From the IMG/VR virus record IMGVR_UViG_3300043313_001040, positions 1 to 64,000 of that record: a DNA stretch of 64,000 nt; one strand, written 5' to 3'. The notes under the pieces were generated by a model that worked only from the letters and a program-made list of their open reading frames with translations, searched no databases and was not told the DNA's origin. Every line of letters begins with the position of its first letter. The first letter of the stretch is position 1. Origin of the DNA: a virus. This document shows, piece after piece, positions 1 to 8,054 of this stretch. Position numbers and translations under genes: made by a program.

Positions 1-27
1 ACAGCCGCCGATAAACCAGCATCCAGA

Positions 28-603
28 CTACATGAGTCTCAATACCTCAGCGAGTCTCGCAAGTCTCTCCTTGCGTCTCAACACCTCAGCGAGTTTCGCA
101 AGTCTCTCCTCCGCGCTCGGGAGTCCGGGCTCACCACTCTCGGCCTTGTTCTTCTTATCGTCCTGCTTGTCTGCCTCTGCGGCGGTGGGTTCGGAGGCTG
201 GGGGTATTACGGGTGGGGGCCCGGAGGCATCCTCCTCGTAATACTCATCGTTCTCCTCGTCACCGGCAGGCTCTGAGTCTTCAGGCTCGGTCATGGGTGA
301 TGTCGTCATGATACTTGTGACCTTCCCCGTCTCGTCTACGATTTGCTTGGTCGACGATCCCTCGACCGCTATGAGCTGAACGGACACACCGTCCTGTAAT
401 CGCGGCATAAGGCTCCCTGATCGTTCCAAATCTCCGTCGCTCACCCAGAGCCTAAAGTCTACCCAATAACCCTTAGTTGGTTCGTCTCGGTTGAGCCTTA
501 TATCGAAGATGTTGCCAACCAGGCCCATGGCTTCGCTCCGTGGCACCCGCTTTACTCTCGGTTTGATTTGACTACCATCGGTCTTTCGGACGAACTCAGC
601 CAT
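28..603 (-). CDS. Hypothetical protein with C-terminal 13-residue duplication
   Basis: Unrecognised 191-residue protein. It has a mixed N-terminal part (about residues 1-100), an acidic Glu/Asp/Pro-rich linker (about 105-155) and a basic helical C-terminus holding two copies of a 13-residue unit (core KLAEVLR then RLAEVLR). The start at 603 has GGGAGG just upstream and overlaps the stop of the preceding gene (596..859) by 8 bp, so the two are probably translationally coupled. It is the last gene of the leftward run visible here. The function is not known; the layout of a folded head, acidic linker and basic tail would fit a nucleic-acid or partner-binding accessory protein, but that is only inference. 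Confidence 0.75.
   Translation of the reverse strand: MAEFVRKTDGSQIKPRVKRVPRSEAMGLVGNIFDIRLNRDEPTKGYWVDFRLWVSDGDLERSGSLMPRLQDGVSVQLIAVEGSSTKQIVDETGKVTSIMTTSPMTEPEDSEPAGDEENDEYYEEDASGPPPVIPPASEPTAAEADKQDDKKNKAESGEPGLPSAEERLAKLAEVLRRKERLARLAEVLRLM
36..113 (-). repeat. 39-bp tandem direct repeat inside the 28..603 gene
   Basis: Two consecutive 39-bp units (36-74 and 75-113) differ at only a few positions and keep the reading frame, duplicating 13 codons. The differences are mostly silent or conservative, suggesting an older duplication kept under coding constraint. Confidence 0.85.
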
Positions 604-859
604 TGTCCCTCCCTTCTACTTTGATCACGTTGCCGTGGGTCATGATCGCGAAAAAGTCAGAGTTGGCGTCGTATTGCTTGCACATCACCCAGTTGATGGT
701 CTCGCTGACCGCCCTGACCTTCGCATACATGCCGTCCATCCCGAGGAAGATCAGCTCCACTGAGAGCTGGTCTTCAAACACGAAATGATCACCCTTATTC
801 AGGTCCCATAGATTCAGGGGCCTGGTTTCTTTTGATTTTGTTGTTGCTGATTCTTCCAT
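596..859 (-). CDS. Hypothetical protein, 87 aa
   Basis: Unrecognised small soluble protein. The open frame continues upstream to 958, but that extension overlaps the neighbouring gene and has unnatural Arg/Cys/Trp-rich composition. The ATG at 859 follows AGGAGG by 11 nt and lies just inside the stop of gene 861..1271, so I take it as the start. The protein has alternating hydrophobic strands (about residues 25-60) suggesting a small beta-rich fold. No catalytic motif is visible. Confidence 0.7.
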   Translation of the reverse strand: MEESATTKSKETRPLNLWDLNKGDHFVFEDQLSVELIFLGMDGMYAKVRAVSETINWVMCKQYDANSDFFAIMTHGNVIKVEGRDNG

Positions 860-860
860 T

Positions 861-1271
861 TTACCATTTACCTCCTGTCCATTTTTCTGAGTGCATAATC
901 TGGGGGTAATGCTTGGCCAGCATCGCCGTGATCTGCACCATCTGATCCCTCGTCTCACCCAGCCAGTTCAGAAATGCGATGAACATCCCTGTCGTGGCTT
1001 CTACCTGCAGCTTTTGGGCTGCTTTCTTTTCCTCCTCGCTGTCGCCAGGATATTCGACCCACTTGGACCGCATCCGAACCTGCACCGCCCCGTCAGGATC
1101 GTCTGGCACCGGCTCCATCCAGGCGCATGACCAGGTAGGGTCAATTCGTCTAATGAACGCCATGTCGGTCCGGTCTAGCACCGACACCATCGCTGCGAGA
1201 TCGTATTTCTCCAGGATCTCCTTAATCTCGTCTACCGCTTTCTGGGGGTTTGTTCTTTGATCGTTTTTCAT
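861..1271 (-). CDS. Hypothetical protein, 136 aa
   Basis: Unrecognised. The N-terminus (about 10-30) is helical and acidic/basic, the middle holds several Trp and Met residues, and the C-terminal half is predicted helical. The start at 1271 follows AAGGAAG, and the coding region overlaps the end of gene 1222..1575 by 50 bp, a long overlap even for this compact region. No motif identifies a function. Confidence 0.65.
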   Translation of the reverse strand: MKNDQRTNPQKAVDEIKEILEKYDLAAMVSVLDRTDMAFIRRIDPTWSCAWMEPVPDDPDGAVQVRMRSKWVEYPGDSEEEKKAAQKLQVEATTGMFIAFLNWLGETRDQMVQITAMLAKHYPQIMHSEKWTGGKW

Positions 1272-1575
1272 TGTTGCTGTCTTCCTTTTTGATCTGCTCC
1301 ATGTATTCCAGGGCGAACCGGATCATCGAGATCGACGGTCCTTGCGCGTCGTCTTCGAATGCTCCCATCGCTTTTAGTAACTCAGTTCCAGCCTCGTCGG
1401 CCGTGACGTATTTCTGCTCAATGGCATCCTGAGGCACTGCCGCCAGGAATACGCCATTGGGGTAGTTGAACTGAATCTTTGCCTCCACTCCAGGATGTGC
1501 TGCCATCCAGTCCATAGCCTTGTGGCTAAGATTACGAATCTGATCGAAGTATTCCTTGGGTAGTTGGATTGCCAT
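1222..1575 (-). CDS. Hypothetical protein, 117 aa
   Basis: Unrecognised. Mostly helical with a lysine/arginine-rich, disordered last 25 residues; that tail is the part overlapping the downstream gene (861..1271). It also overlaps the upstream gene (1532..1753) by 44 bp. It belongs to a string of four mutually overlapping leftward genes at the end of the operon. Confidence 0.65.
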   Translation of the reverse strand: MAIQLPKEYFDQIRNLSHKAMDWMAAHPGVEAKIQFNYPNGVFLAAVPQDAIEQKYVTADEAGTELLKAMGAFEDDAQGPSISMIRFALEYMEQIKKEDSNNEKRSKNKPPESGRRD

Positions 1576-1753
1576 AGAACTTCTCTTCTAGCTCCTCTCT
1601 TTCCATGTCGCGAATCACCTGCTGAAAGCGACTGATGTTGTTGTTTCTGGCCCGGGTGCAGATCCCGTCGCAGGTTGTTGTTAACGGGTTCTGGTTGGTG
1701 ACCCGGGCCCCGCAGATTACACATTTGCGGATCTTACGCTTGAACTTGGGCAT
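1532..1753 (-). CDS. Small zinc-ribbon-like protein
   Basis: 73 residues with a CxxC pair near residue 12 (CVIC) and a second Cys pair near residues 29-33, the spacing of a small zinc ribbon, followed by a helical charged C-terminus. The open frame extends upstream to 1864, but the ATG at 1753 directly follows AGGAGG, so I use it. Small zinc-ribbon proteins are common phage accessory proteins that bind nucleic acid or host proteins; the role here is unknown. Confidence 0.7.
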   Translation of the reverse strand: MPKFKRKIRKCVICGARVTNQNPLTTTCDGICTRARNNNISRFQQVIRDMEREELEEKFYGNPTTQGILRSDS

Positions 1754-2339
1754 CAGACCCTCCTTGTGGCTTCTGTTCCGGTGGATAGATGTCCGGCCGA
1801 CTAGCCCAATACGCTTTTGCTGCCGCGTAGTTCTCAGGATTGGCCAGCCATTCGTTATGCTCATCGTGAAACCGCTTCACGATGGCGTCCTCAGCCTCCT
1901 GAGCCGCTTTCAGCTTATCGCGGTCATTGGTGTAAGCCACGTGCTTCGTGCCTTTGCTGTGGTTCTCCAGGCAGAACACGTTGTCTCCGTGAATCGGAAA
2001 CTGATGGACGCCACTGGCGTCGATCAAAGTGAACGTGTAGCCACGAGCACCCTTGGGGTCGTTCTCGCCGCCGATCTTTAACCCATGATCGAATAGCAGT
2101 GATTTTGCGATCTCCTCATGAGTCTTGGGGATCTGAACTATCACCCAGTGCAACCCTTGCCACCTCATCATATACACGCTGAACTGTTCCTGCATTGGTG
2201 TATCCGGCCGGAAGTAGGTGTATTCCAATTGGGTCATCCACCCACTAACACCTACTCGGTCGAACATCGACGCGAATACTACTTTGCTTGGGTCGCTGCA
2301 CATCTTTACCAACTCTTCTGTTGACGGGAATCTGTTCAT
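1734..2339 (-). CDS. Hypothetical protein, 201 aa
   Basis: Unrecognised soluble protein. Aromatic and beta-rich in the first two thirds, helical and charged near residues 130-180. The start at 2339 follows AAAGGAG with the common local leader (AGGAGAAGTAAC before ATG). The next gene downstream starts inside its last codons, implying coupling. Confidence 0.7.
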   Translation of the reverse strand: MNRFPSTEELVKMCSDPSKVVFASMFDRVGVSGWMTQLEYTYFRPDTPMQEQFSVYMMRWQGLHWVIVQIPKTHEEIAKSLLFDHGLKIGGENDPKGARGYTFTLIDASGVHQFPIHGDNVFCLENHSKGTKHVAYTNDRDKLKAAQEAEDAIVKRFHDEHNEWLANPENYAAAKAYWASRPDIYPPEQKPQGGSDAQVQA

Positions 2340-2340
2340 G

Positions 2341-2640
2341 TTACTTCTCCTTTATGCTGTTGGTTAGTCTTGCTTTTCTTTTTGGTATCCAGAGCTTGGC
2401 TCCGCCCACGTCTTCAATGACGTGACTGTCTTCGTCCCTGGCGATGTGGATGCGAGCAGCTATGGCCGCTCTTTCACCCCACGTTTTCCGAACGTATTGC
2501 ACTCCCCTTTCGTTGTGGCGAACGCTACGGTGCTGTGGTCCAAGAACTGGCTGTAACTCGTCCAGCCATTTATGGACCTGCTCGTAACGTTCGCCCATCT
2601 TTTCTTCCGTCTCTCTGCAATGCTCTTCGAAGGTAGCCAT
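2341..2640 (-). CDS. DUF6915-like protein
   Basis: 99 residues resembling a family of short proteins of unknown function (DUF6915). In order it shows a helical start, a 'HKWLDELQ' helix, an 'RHRS-like VRHNERG' segment, then 'RIHIARDEDSHVIED' near residues 64-80 followed by 'GAKLWIP'. Those family hallmarks (RH..RH, then a 'H-x-x-ED' block and a terminal Pro/Trp) are recalled from family knowledge, not from a search. Function is unknown in the family. The stop is 1 bp from the next start. Confidence 0.55.
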   Translation of the reverse strand: MATFEEHCRETEEKMGERYEQVHKWLDELQPVLGPQHRSVRHNERGVQYVRKTWGERAAIAARIHIARDEDSHVIEDVGGAKLWIPKRKARLTNSIKEK

Positions 2641-3788
2641 TACTCAGCCTCCGGTTTGTATTTGAGCGATGACACAAGGTCTACTTCAGTATCATCGCGT
2701 TTCCCTTTGTAGACTGGCTGATACAGGCTACCGCCTTTGTAGGCGTAGAGATACTGAACTTCCACGATGTCCCCTACTTTGGGTATCTCATGGTTGATCG
2801 GTATGGTTACATTTCCGACTTCGACAAAGTTACCTGATACGTGGTCCATTAGCCCTTTCTCTTTTTTGATTGCCAGGGCCACACTACGCTTATCATTGAC
2901 CTTGATTACCCGACAGCTCGCACTTGCTTTTAGTTTGAACTTCAGCGCTGGTCCCCCGCTTGACGGCCTGCCTGCTACATACCGAGACGCCTTATCTTTT
3001 AATGCTACCCCCTCCTTCCCGGCTTCTATAACTGACCGCAGCAGGTTCTTCTTCGATAATGCGGTGTTGGCCGTGTAGACCATCACGACTGTATCCTGGT
3101 CACCCAGGGATCGTATCAGCATCCCTAGCAGCAAGAGACGCTCTTCGTAGGGTAGCCCCCTGCAATCCTGGTCCTGGAGCTGCAGGATGTCGAAGACGTA
3201 GTATTTGTCTCCGCACGCCTCCCCGTCGATCAGGAAGACGAAATCGTTGTTTTGCAGCGCGCTGCAATATTCGCGCGGCGCTTCGATGATCTTCCCGGTC
3301 TTGTTATATGCGATGAACAGCCCTTTGCTGTTCTTGAATAACATCAGGCGCTTCCCGTCGTGCTTCTCCTGCATCAACCACATGTCGCTCTTGATTAGAT
3401 CTTTAACGTGAGATTCAGTGATCTCGTTGAGGAGCTGCGGTGCTATAATGCCATCAAACGCTGACGTGGATGGTCCCATTGTCACCTCGCTATCACTGGT
3501 TGCTACTCCGATTGGAACTTTAGGTGCCTTGCCTTTGGGCATCTCTTTATATCCCTTTTTCAGCTTCTCATTTACTATCGCCAGGTAAAGTTTTCTGGCT
3601 GCTTCAGCATGAGTTGGGCCAGCCTTCGTTCCACTATTCAGCGTGCTGCCACGCCTGCCATACTGGAATTTGACCGTGTGGTTAGCACCCACGTTCTCAA
3701 TCCAGATGTGATATACTTTGTCTGAGCTGCCTTCCCGGTATTCCAGGTCGCAGCGATTTGTTATTGTTGGTGTTGGCTTGAATGCCAT
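2640..3788 (-). CDS. WGR-domain ATP-dependent DNA ligase
   Basis: Seals nicks in duplex DNA using ATP, with a covalent lysyl-AMP intermediate. Residues about 10-85 form a WGR-type domain (YGRRGS near 43-48), a DNA-end/nick sensing module best known from PARPs. Residues about 115-290 are the nucleotidyltransferase: motif I EKHDGKR with the acceptor Lys142, motif III IDGEACG (187-193), motif IV EGVALKD (259-265) and motif V KFKLK (283-287). Residues about 295-382 look like the OB fold. At 382 residues it is short but complete for a viral ligase. Start at 3788 has AAAGGAG. It probably joins Okazaki fragments or repairs phage DNA. A perfect palindrome of the dispersed repeat family lies inside at 3252-3267. 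Confidence 0.92.
   Translation of the reverse strand: MAFKPTPTITNRCDLEYREGSSDKVYHIWIENVGANHTVKFQYGRRGSTLNSGTKAGPTHAEAARKLYLAIVNEKLKKGYKEMPKGKAPKVPIGVATSDSEVTMGPSTSAFDGIIAPQLLNEITESHVKDLIKSDMWLMQEKHDGKRLMLFKNSKGLFIAYNKTGKIIEAPREYCSALQNNDFVFLIDGEACGDKYYVFDILQLQDQDCRGLPYEERLLLLGMLIRSLGDQDTVVMVYTANTALSKKNLLRSVIEAGKEGVALKDKASRYVAGRPSSGGPALKFKLKASASCRVIKVNDKRSVALAIKKEKGLMDHVSGNFVEVGNVTIPINHEIPKVGDIVEVQYLYAYKGGSLYQPVYKGKRDDTEVDLVSSLKYKPEAE
3252..3267. repeat. Dispersed palindrome copy 1 (GC centre)
   Basis: TTGCAGCGCGCTGCAA, the only fully symmetric copy of the 16-bp family; inside the ligase gene. Confidence 0.75.
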
Positions 3789-3809
3789 TACTTCTCCTTT
3801 GCTGTTGTG

Positions 3810-4133
3810 TTATTCTTCGTCTCGCATCTGTAAGGTAAGACTCCTGTAGTGAAGGAGCTGCCTCACTCTTATCTTATAACGCACGTGCGCCGTGTAGATG
3901 TTCGTCCCGATGGAAAACAGCATGGTGAGTCCAAACCACCACACTACTACAGGGTTTGACATCAGTTTCTCCATTGCTTTCGGAAACCACAGCAGGACCA
4001 TAAATCCAATGATCCATACTGCGCTTCCAATCAGGCATTGGGTCAGGTTTAACCTGTATAGCTGTTCGCCAGCTACGTCGTGATTATAACTGGCCGCTAT
4101 TTCCGTCAGCTTCTTTTTCTGCTCGGGGTCCAT
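3810..4133 (-). CDS. Small membrane protein, two transmembrane helices
   Basis: 107 residues with a cytoplasmic charged N-terminus, two hydrophobic segments (about 31-50 and 62-83) and a basic C-terminal tail, as expected for an inner-membrane protein with both ends inside. Unknown role; small phage membrane proteins often act in host takeover or superinfection exclusion. It overlaps the upstream gene 4084..4563 by 50 bp. Confidence 0.7.
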   Translation of the reverse strand: MDPEQKKKLTEIAASYNHDVAGEQLYRLNLTQCLIGSAVWIIGFMVLLWFPKAMEKLMSNPVVVWWFGLTMLFSIGTNIYTAHVRYKIRVRQLLHYRSLTLQMRDEE

Positions 4134-4563
4134 GGTTCTTCCTTTCTACTGGTTCAATGACATTGATCGCTCCGCCGCCACCGTAATCGAGGTCTTCGAC
4201 GTAGATGAATAGGGCATCGCGAACGGTTGTTTTGATTCCAAATGCCTGCATGATCATGTTAACTGCTATCTCGTTAGGCAGCACCTTGTCTGGTGGCTTA
4301 GGCGTGGGTGTCTCATCCACGCTGATGCTGATGTGGTGACAGACGCCATGAACAGGTTGTTCTTCCTGGTTATAGACTACCCTGTAACCAATCGGGAATT
4401 CGATCCTGGTCATTTCGTTTTTGCCTACTGCCTGATCAGGATTCTGTTCTTTTGCCATCCTGGCGAGCTTGTCGGCTGGTAATACGTTGGCCCTGGCGTA
4501 TTCCAGCATTACCTTAATCCGGGCATCATGCTCCGGCGCTATCACTAGTGGTCTTGTTTTCAT
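4084..4563 (-). CDS. Hypothetical protein, 159 aa
   Basis: Unrecognised soluble protein with a helical N-terminus, a Pro-rich loop near residue 90 and a glycine run near 130. Start at 4563 is followed by the upstream gene's overlapping end (4526..4963), a 38-bp overlap. No family assigned. Confidence 0.65.
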   Translation of the reverse strand: MKTRPLVIAPEHDARIKVMLEYARANVLPADKLARMAKEQNPDQAVGKNEMTRIEFPIGYRVVYNQEEQPVHGVCHHISISVDETPTPKPPDKVLPNEIAVNMIMQAFGIKTTVRDALFIYVEDLDYGGGGAINVIEPVERKNHGPRAEKEADGNSGQL

Positions 4564-4963
4564 TCTCCTCCTTTCGCTTTTTGAATTCTTCCGGCGTTAT
4601 ACCCATCATGATGCCAGCGATGATGTTGCCAGCAGCGCACATGCCTTCGATCCCACACCCATCGACGTTGCCACCAGGACCCTGATCCTGGTCGGCTACT
4701 TTCTTCCAGTATTCGCACTCGACTTGTGCGATCTGCAGCGCCCGATTTCTCCAGCCACTCGGCTCTAACTGTGCCAGCGTGGTGCCATGAAATACATGCA
4801 CTCGATCCTGTTCGATGATCGTCAGGTCTCCATGCTGATTTCGTATTACCAGGCCAGCAATCTCAGCCATGGGCTGTAACGTGAGAGCCTCTTTGGCTTT
4901 TTCCCTGAGCTGCTTGTTTTGAGCACCAGGGAACATGCTCCCAATGTTAGAGAACTGGTTCAC
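4526..4963 (-). CDS. Hypothetical protein, 145 aa
   Basis: Unrecognised. Contains a central glycine/cysteine segment (about 95-115, with two Cys) that may be a short hydrophobic hairpin, and a lysine/glutamate-rich end. Overlaps both neighbours (4084..4563 and 4947..5387). Confidence 0.65.
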   Translation of the reverse strand: MNQFSNIGSMFPGAQNKQLREKAKEALTLQPMAEIAGLVIRNQHGDLTIIEQDRVHVFHGTTLAQLEPSGWRNRALQIAQVECEYWKKVADQDQGPGGNVDGCGIEGMCAAGNIIAGIMMGITPEEFKKRKEENENKTTSDSAGA

Positions 4964-5387
4964 CCCTCGCCTCCTTTAACGCTTCTGATATTTGATCTTT
5001 GGTGGCGTCTGGCCCTATCTCGACCACCTTTACTTCAGCTTTGTCGCCGAACATCTCCTGGATGGTCTTTCTGACGAGCGCAGCCACCGGATGAGGTTTT
5101 TGTTTCTTGTTGGCGCGCTCAGCCAATTCGACTATTTCCGGGACTTTGCACTTCAGGCATGCTGTGTTGATCTCTTCTGCTGCGAATTGCAGCACCGTGG
5201 CCACATGGGTCATCACCTCTATTGCGCACCCCTCTTCTTTGCACTCAGTTTTGTGCGCCTCGTTTAATACCGAGAAATGGTGAGCCAAGTCTCTCGGCAT
5301 ACAAAGCAGGTCCCTTGCAAGATCAGTCAGCTTTTGACCGTTCTCGGCTACTACCATGTGCGATTCACTAATGTTTGCTTTATTCAT
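4947..5387 (-). CDS. Hypothetical protein, 146 aa, cysteine-containing
   Basis: Unrecognised, mainly helical. Four to five cysteines (around residues 29, 49, 54, 77 and 80) could bind a metal. The start at 5387 carries the typical leader of this region: four AAC triplets, AAGAAG, then GTAAA before ATG. Confidence 0.65.
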   Translation of the reverse strand: MNKANISESHMVVAENGQKLTDLARDLLCMPRDLAHHFSVLNEAHKTECKEEGCAIEVMTHVATVLQFAAEEINTACLKCKVPEIVELAERANKKQKPHPVAALVRKTIQEMFGDKAEVKVVEIGPDATKDQISEALKEARGEPVL

Positions 5388-5418
5388 TTTACTTCTTCTT
5401 TTTTGTTGTTGTTGTTGG

Positions 5419-5814
5419 TTACTCGCCTACATCGGCGAAGCCGAACTCTTCGTTGATTTCGTCGGCTATGATGCTGATTGGACGGCCATTTTCAAAACGC
5501 CAAAGAACACCGTCCTTGTCCTTGTGCGTATAGATACACTTACTGTTGTGCCCAGGGATGTGCAGCAGCTCTGTGCAGAACCACTGGTTAACCTTCTGGC
5601 CGTCTATGATCTCTGGTTTGCACCAGATTATCTCCTTGTGGTGACTGGGATGCTTGGCGTGGTCCACACGTGGATCGGTAACATGGAACTCCCGAATCTC
5701 GATTGAGTCGAGGTTTACCTCGTATTGTTTGCCGATGGGGATGTGATCCCGCATGGTTACTAACCCGTCACGGGTGCTGTGCCTAACGAGTGTTGCTGTT
5801 ACGTATCTGGGCAT
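5419..5814 (-). CDS. Hypothetical protein, 131 aa
   Basis: Unrecognised. Beta-rich with many His residues (clusters near 43-60 and 85-95) that could coordinate a metal. Its start overlaps the stop of 5814..6023 by one base. Confidence 0.65.
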   Translation of the reverse strand: MPRYVTATLVRHSTRDGLVTMRDHIPIGKQYEVNLDSIEIREFHVTDPRVDHAKHPSHHKEIIWCKPEIIDGQKVNQWFCTELLHIPGHNSKCIYTHKDKDGVLWRFENGRPISIIADEINEEFGFADVGE

Positions 5815-6023
5815 TAGTCCTCCTTATATTTGTCATCCTCTTTGTCCAGGTGTTCCATGACTGATTGCACATGCGGACAGGAGTCACCTTCCAAATGTGC
5901 CTCGTAGAGCACGTGGTAACAGGTCATGGCTCGGGCCACGACCTGCGATGGTTTCAGACCTGGATGTAGCTCGCAGAGCCGTTTGAGCGCGTCTTCTGCT
6001 GCATCTGGGAATTCGATTTTCAT
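5814..6023 (-). CDS. Possible ribbon-helix-helix protein
   Basis: 69 residues. The first 45 fit a ribbon-helix-helix layout: a short beta strand with alternating residues (MKIEFP), helix one (AAEDALKRLCELHP), the turn 'KPSQVV' and helix two. Such dimers bind DNA operators. The resemblance is by pattern only. One-base overlaps with both neighbours make it part of a coupled trio (5419-6295). Confidence 0.55.
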   Translation of the reverse strand: MKIEFPDAAEDALKRLCELHPGLKPSQVVARAMTCYHVLYEAHLEGDSCPHVQSVMEHLDKEDDKYKED

Positions 6024-6295
6024 CAGTTCCTTTCTGCCACGTCTTTCATGGCCTTCTCGACTGCTTCTTCTGTCTCGAAGATGAACTTCACGATAAGCCT
6101 GCGCTCCAGTTGATTGAAGGTTAGGAAATCTCCCATGAGGTCTCTCATGAATTCAGCCACTCTTTTACCACGCTCAGGCGTGCCTGCTAATTGCTCGAAA
6201 CTCGCAAGTTCCAAACAATGACGTGTAACTAACGTCTGGAGGGTTTTTACGATGTCGTCTGGCACATCAGGATACTTTGGATTTTCTTCTGCCAT
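6023..6295 (-). CDS. Hypothetical protein, 90 aa
   Basis: Unrecognised, all-helical and charged. Start at 6295 has a canonical AGGAGAAGTAAAT leader. No motif seen. Confidence 0.65.
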   Translation of the reverse strand: MAEENPKYPDVPDDIVKTLQTLVTRHCLELASFEQLAGTPERGKRVAEFMRDLMGDFLTFNQLERRLIVKFIFETEEAVEKAMKDVAERN

Positions 6296-6316
6296 ATTTA
6301 CTTCTCCTATTTAGTT

Positions 6317-6934
6317 TTAGTTACGCCTTTGAACTGAGGTCCATGTTTCAACGATGTAGGGATCGTCGATCATGGCTCCAGTGCTGATAGCTTGGTAGTT
6401 TATTATTACTCCGTTCTTGTCAGGACCTTGGCTTGCTGCTTGAAACGCTATTTGGCGCGCTTCTTCCAGCGTGTTAGCCAGCCTGTGCTCATTAGGGATT
6501 GCTTCCACGATGCCTTCGTAGATGTCCCACTGGCGCACCACGAAGTAATCAGGGTAATCGGCCGGGTGATCGTAGATGCAGAAGAACTTCTGAATCTGGC
6601 GAATCCCATTGTGGCTTGGCTCCCATTCACCTGTGATAGGATGAATGCCCATCCAATCCAGGTCGAATGGTTCGCCTACGAATGAGGAGATTCTCAGTGC
6701 TGTCAGAAGCGTGACATCAGGTGACCACGTTTGTAGGTAATGGCATACTGGACATTCCCAGCCCTTCTGGGTTGCTATCAATGCGCCATAATCTCCACCA
6801 TGAGTTTCTGCATACTCGCGATGGGCTGCGTCGCCACGGTCATTCCCACATGTTAGGGGATGAAGGAAGCTGTGCTGATACTGGTTAAGCTGAACCAGTA
6901 GTTCGTAGGGGAATGGTGCGTTTAGTATTTCCAT
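6317..6934 (-). CDS. Hypothetical protein with Cys/His residues, 205 aa
   Basis: Unrecognised. A CPVC pair near residue 60 together with Cys/His around residue 30 (TCGNDRGDAAHREY) suggests a zinc site near the N-terminus. The open frame runs upstream to 7048, but that part is the out-of-frame shadow of the small gene 6936..7115; the ATG at 6934 directly follows that gene's TGA, so translation is probably coupled. Confidence 0.65.
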   Translation of the reverse strand: MEILNAPFPYELLVQLNQYQHSFLHPLTCGNDRGDAAHREYAETHGGDYGALIATQKGWECPVCHYLQTWSPDVTLLTALRISSFVGEPFDLDWMGIHPITGEWEPSHNGIRQIQKFFCIYDHPADYPDYFVVRQWDIYEGIVEAIPNEHRLANTLEEARQIAFQAASQGPDKNGVIINYQAISTGAMIDDPYIVETWTSVQRRN

Positions 6935-6935
6935 A

Positions 6936-7115
6936 TCAGTTAGCGCTGAATACCAGCACTGCCCTTGGTTTGTCGTTTTCGTCCTTGTCCGCGTGGTCCA
7001 CACTGTCGTAGACCGCGCCCGATGCGTTAATGTAGTGATACTGGCCATCTGCCAGCACTGCCATTGGCAGGTTGCCCCATTCAGGCTTCGCTTTGATTAG
7101 TTCTTTAAGTGTCAT
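6936..7115 (-). CDS. Small hypothetical protein, 59 aa
   Basis: A short gene below the usual length cut-off. It starts at 7115 after AAAGGT and a run of AAC triplets and ends 1 bp before the next start. The composition is natural, with an 'ADGQYHYI' segment and an acidic turn before a final beta strand. Function unknown. Confidence 0.65.
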   Translation of the reverse strand: MTLKELIKAKPEWGNLPMAVLADGQYHYINASGAVYDSVDHADKDENDKPRAVLVFSAN

Positions 7116-7149
7116 ATTGCTGTTTTACCTTTCGTTGTTGTTGTTGTTG

Positions 7150-7287
7150 TTATTTGCCTGGAGGCATCATCATCTCGCGCTTTTTGGCCTCTGTCTGCAC
7201 TCGGAACCAATCTGTTATTGCTCCCATAAGCCCGGTCAGGCTGTTGATTCCGTTTAACACAGCTTCGTCTAATTGTTCTTCAGTCAT
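7150..7287 (-). CDS. Small hypothetical protein, 45 aa
   Basis: Very short gene: acidic N-terminus (MTEEQLDEAV), amphipathic helix, Met-rich end. Its stop codon is made by the first base of the following AAC run, and another AAC run precedes its start, as for most genes here. Supported by position and leader rather than homology. Confidence 0.5.
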   Translation of the reverse strand: MTEEQLDEAVLNGINSLTGLMGAITDWFRVQTEAKKREMMMPPGK

Positions 7288-7319
7288 TTTCTTGTTGTCC
7301 TTGTTGTTGTTGTTGTTTA

Positions 7320-8054
7320 CTACGCTCCGATCCCGATAACCATGTTCAGGATCGACTGGTGACCCTTACCATAGGTCGCCAAATTCTTTAATGTGCCGTC
7401 TTCCAGGATGGCGTGGAACTGGCAGCCCTCCAGGTCTACGTCGATTGCGCTGATCTTCTCTTTGAAGTCGAATCCTGCTGCCAATGTCTTTTTGATAACG
7501 TCAGGTAGCGTGATAGGGCAGCGTTGAATCAACGATTCCATGTAAGTGACATCGTAGATCCGATAGCCCTTGAGTAGGGCCCGCATCAATATCACCGGGT
7601 CCTTATGCGCTGATGCACCATTTCGATGACATAGATAGAGGTTCATCTGGTCGAATGTTCTCATGTCAGTCGATAAGAATAACATCGGGACCGGATTAAC
7701 CAGATCCTCGATCTCTACCTTGGTGACCTTGCCTTCTTTCAGCTCTACCAGGACTGAGCCCCTGGTATAGACGCCCTTGATCGTGCCATCCAGGTTATGA
7801 TCAACAAACGTGTTGTCGAATATGAACTGTGCTCCCTCGGCGGGTGGAGGAGCAGCATCTGATTGCTGCATGCAGCTTATGGCCGATAATGCGTATGCGA
7901 CTTTCAGTAAGAAGCTCTTGCCTGAGTCGTTTTGGCCTACCAACACGTTGAGCATTTTAAGCTCTACTTCCATGTTGTTGAATTTGATTGGTGCTGTGAG
8001 ATTCAGCACCAGCTTCTGCAGATGAGCCGGTGGCTTTTTTTTAGACTTCTTCAT
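7320..8054 (-). CDS. ABC/RecF-type ATPase core, apparently lacking Walker B
   Basis: The N-terminus resembles ATPases of the RecF/OLD/SMC group: a beta strand then Walker A GQNDSGKS (40-47). Near the C-terminus (about 228-237) a 'YGKGHQSIL' segment sits where the ABC signature motif precedes Walker B, but the protein ends some eight residues later, so the Walker B and H-loop of a normal ABC ATPase are absent. Either it is a truncated remnant or a specialised nucleotide-binding protein that borrows a partner. Start at 8054 has an AAAGG site with AAC triplets upstream. It overlaps the next gene upstream by 14 bp. Confidence 0.75.
   Translation of the reverse strand: MKKSKKKPPAHLQKLVLNLTAPIKFNNMEVELKMLNVLVGQNDSGKSFLLKVAYALSAISCMQQSDAAPPPAEGAQFIFDNTFVDHNLDGTIKGVYTRGSVLVELKEGKVTKVEIEDLVNPVPMLFLSTDMRTFDQMNLYLCHRNGASAHKDPVILMRALLKGYRIYDVTYMESLIQRCPITLPDVIKKTLAAGFDFKEKISAIDVDLEGCQFHAILEDGTLKNLATYGKGHQSILNMVIGIGA

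Noticed and set aside
7133-7152. TTG/AAC triplet run as a CRISPR or microsatellite array
   Set aside because: Only short runs with no spacers; they are leaders before gene starts and were treated as such.
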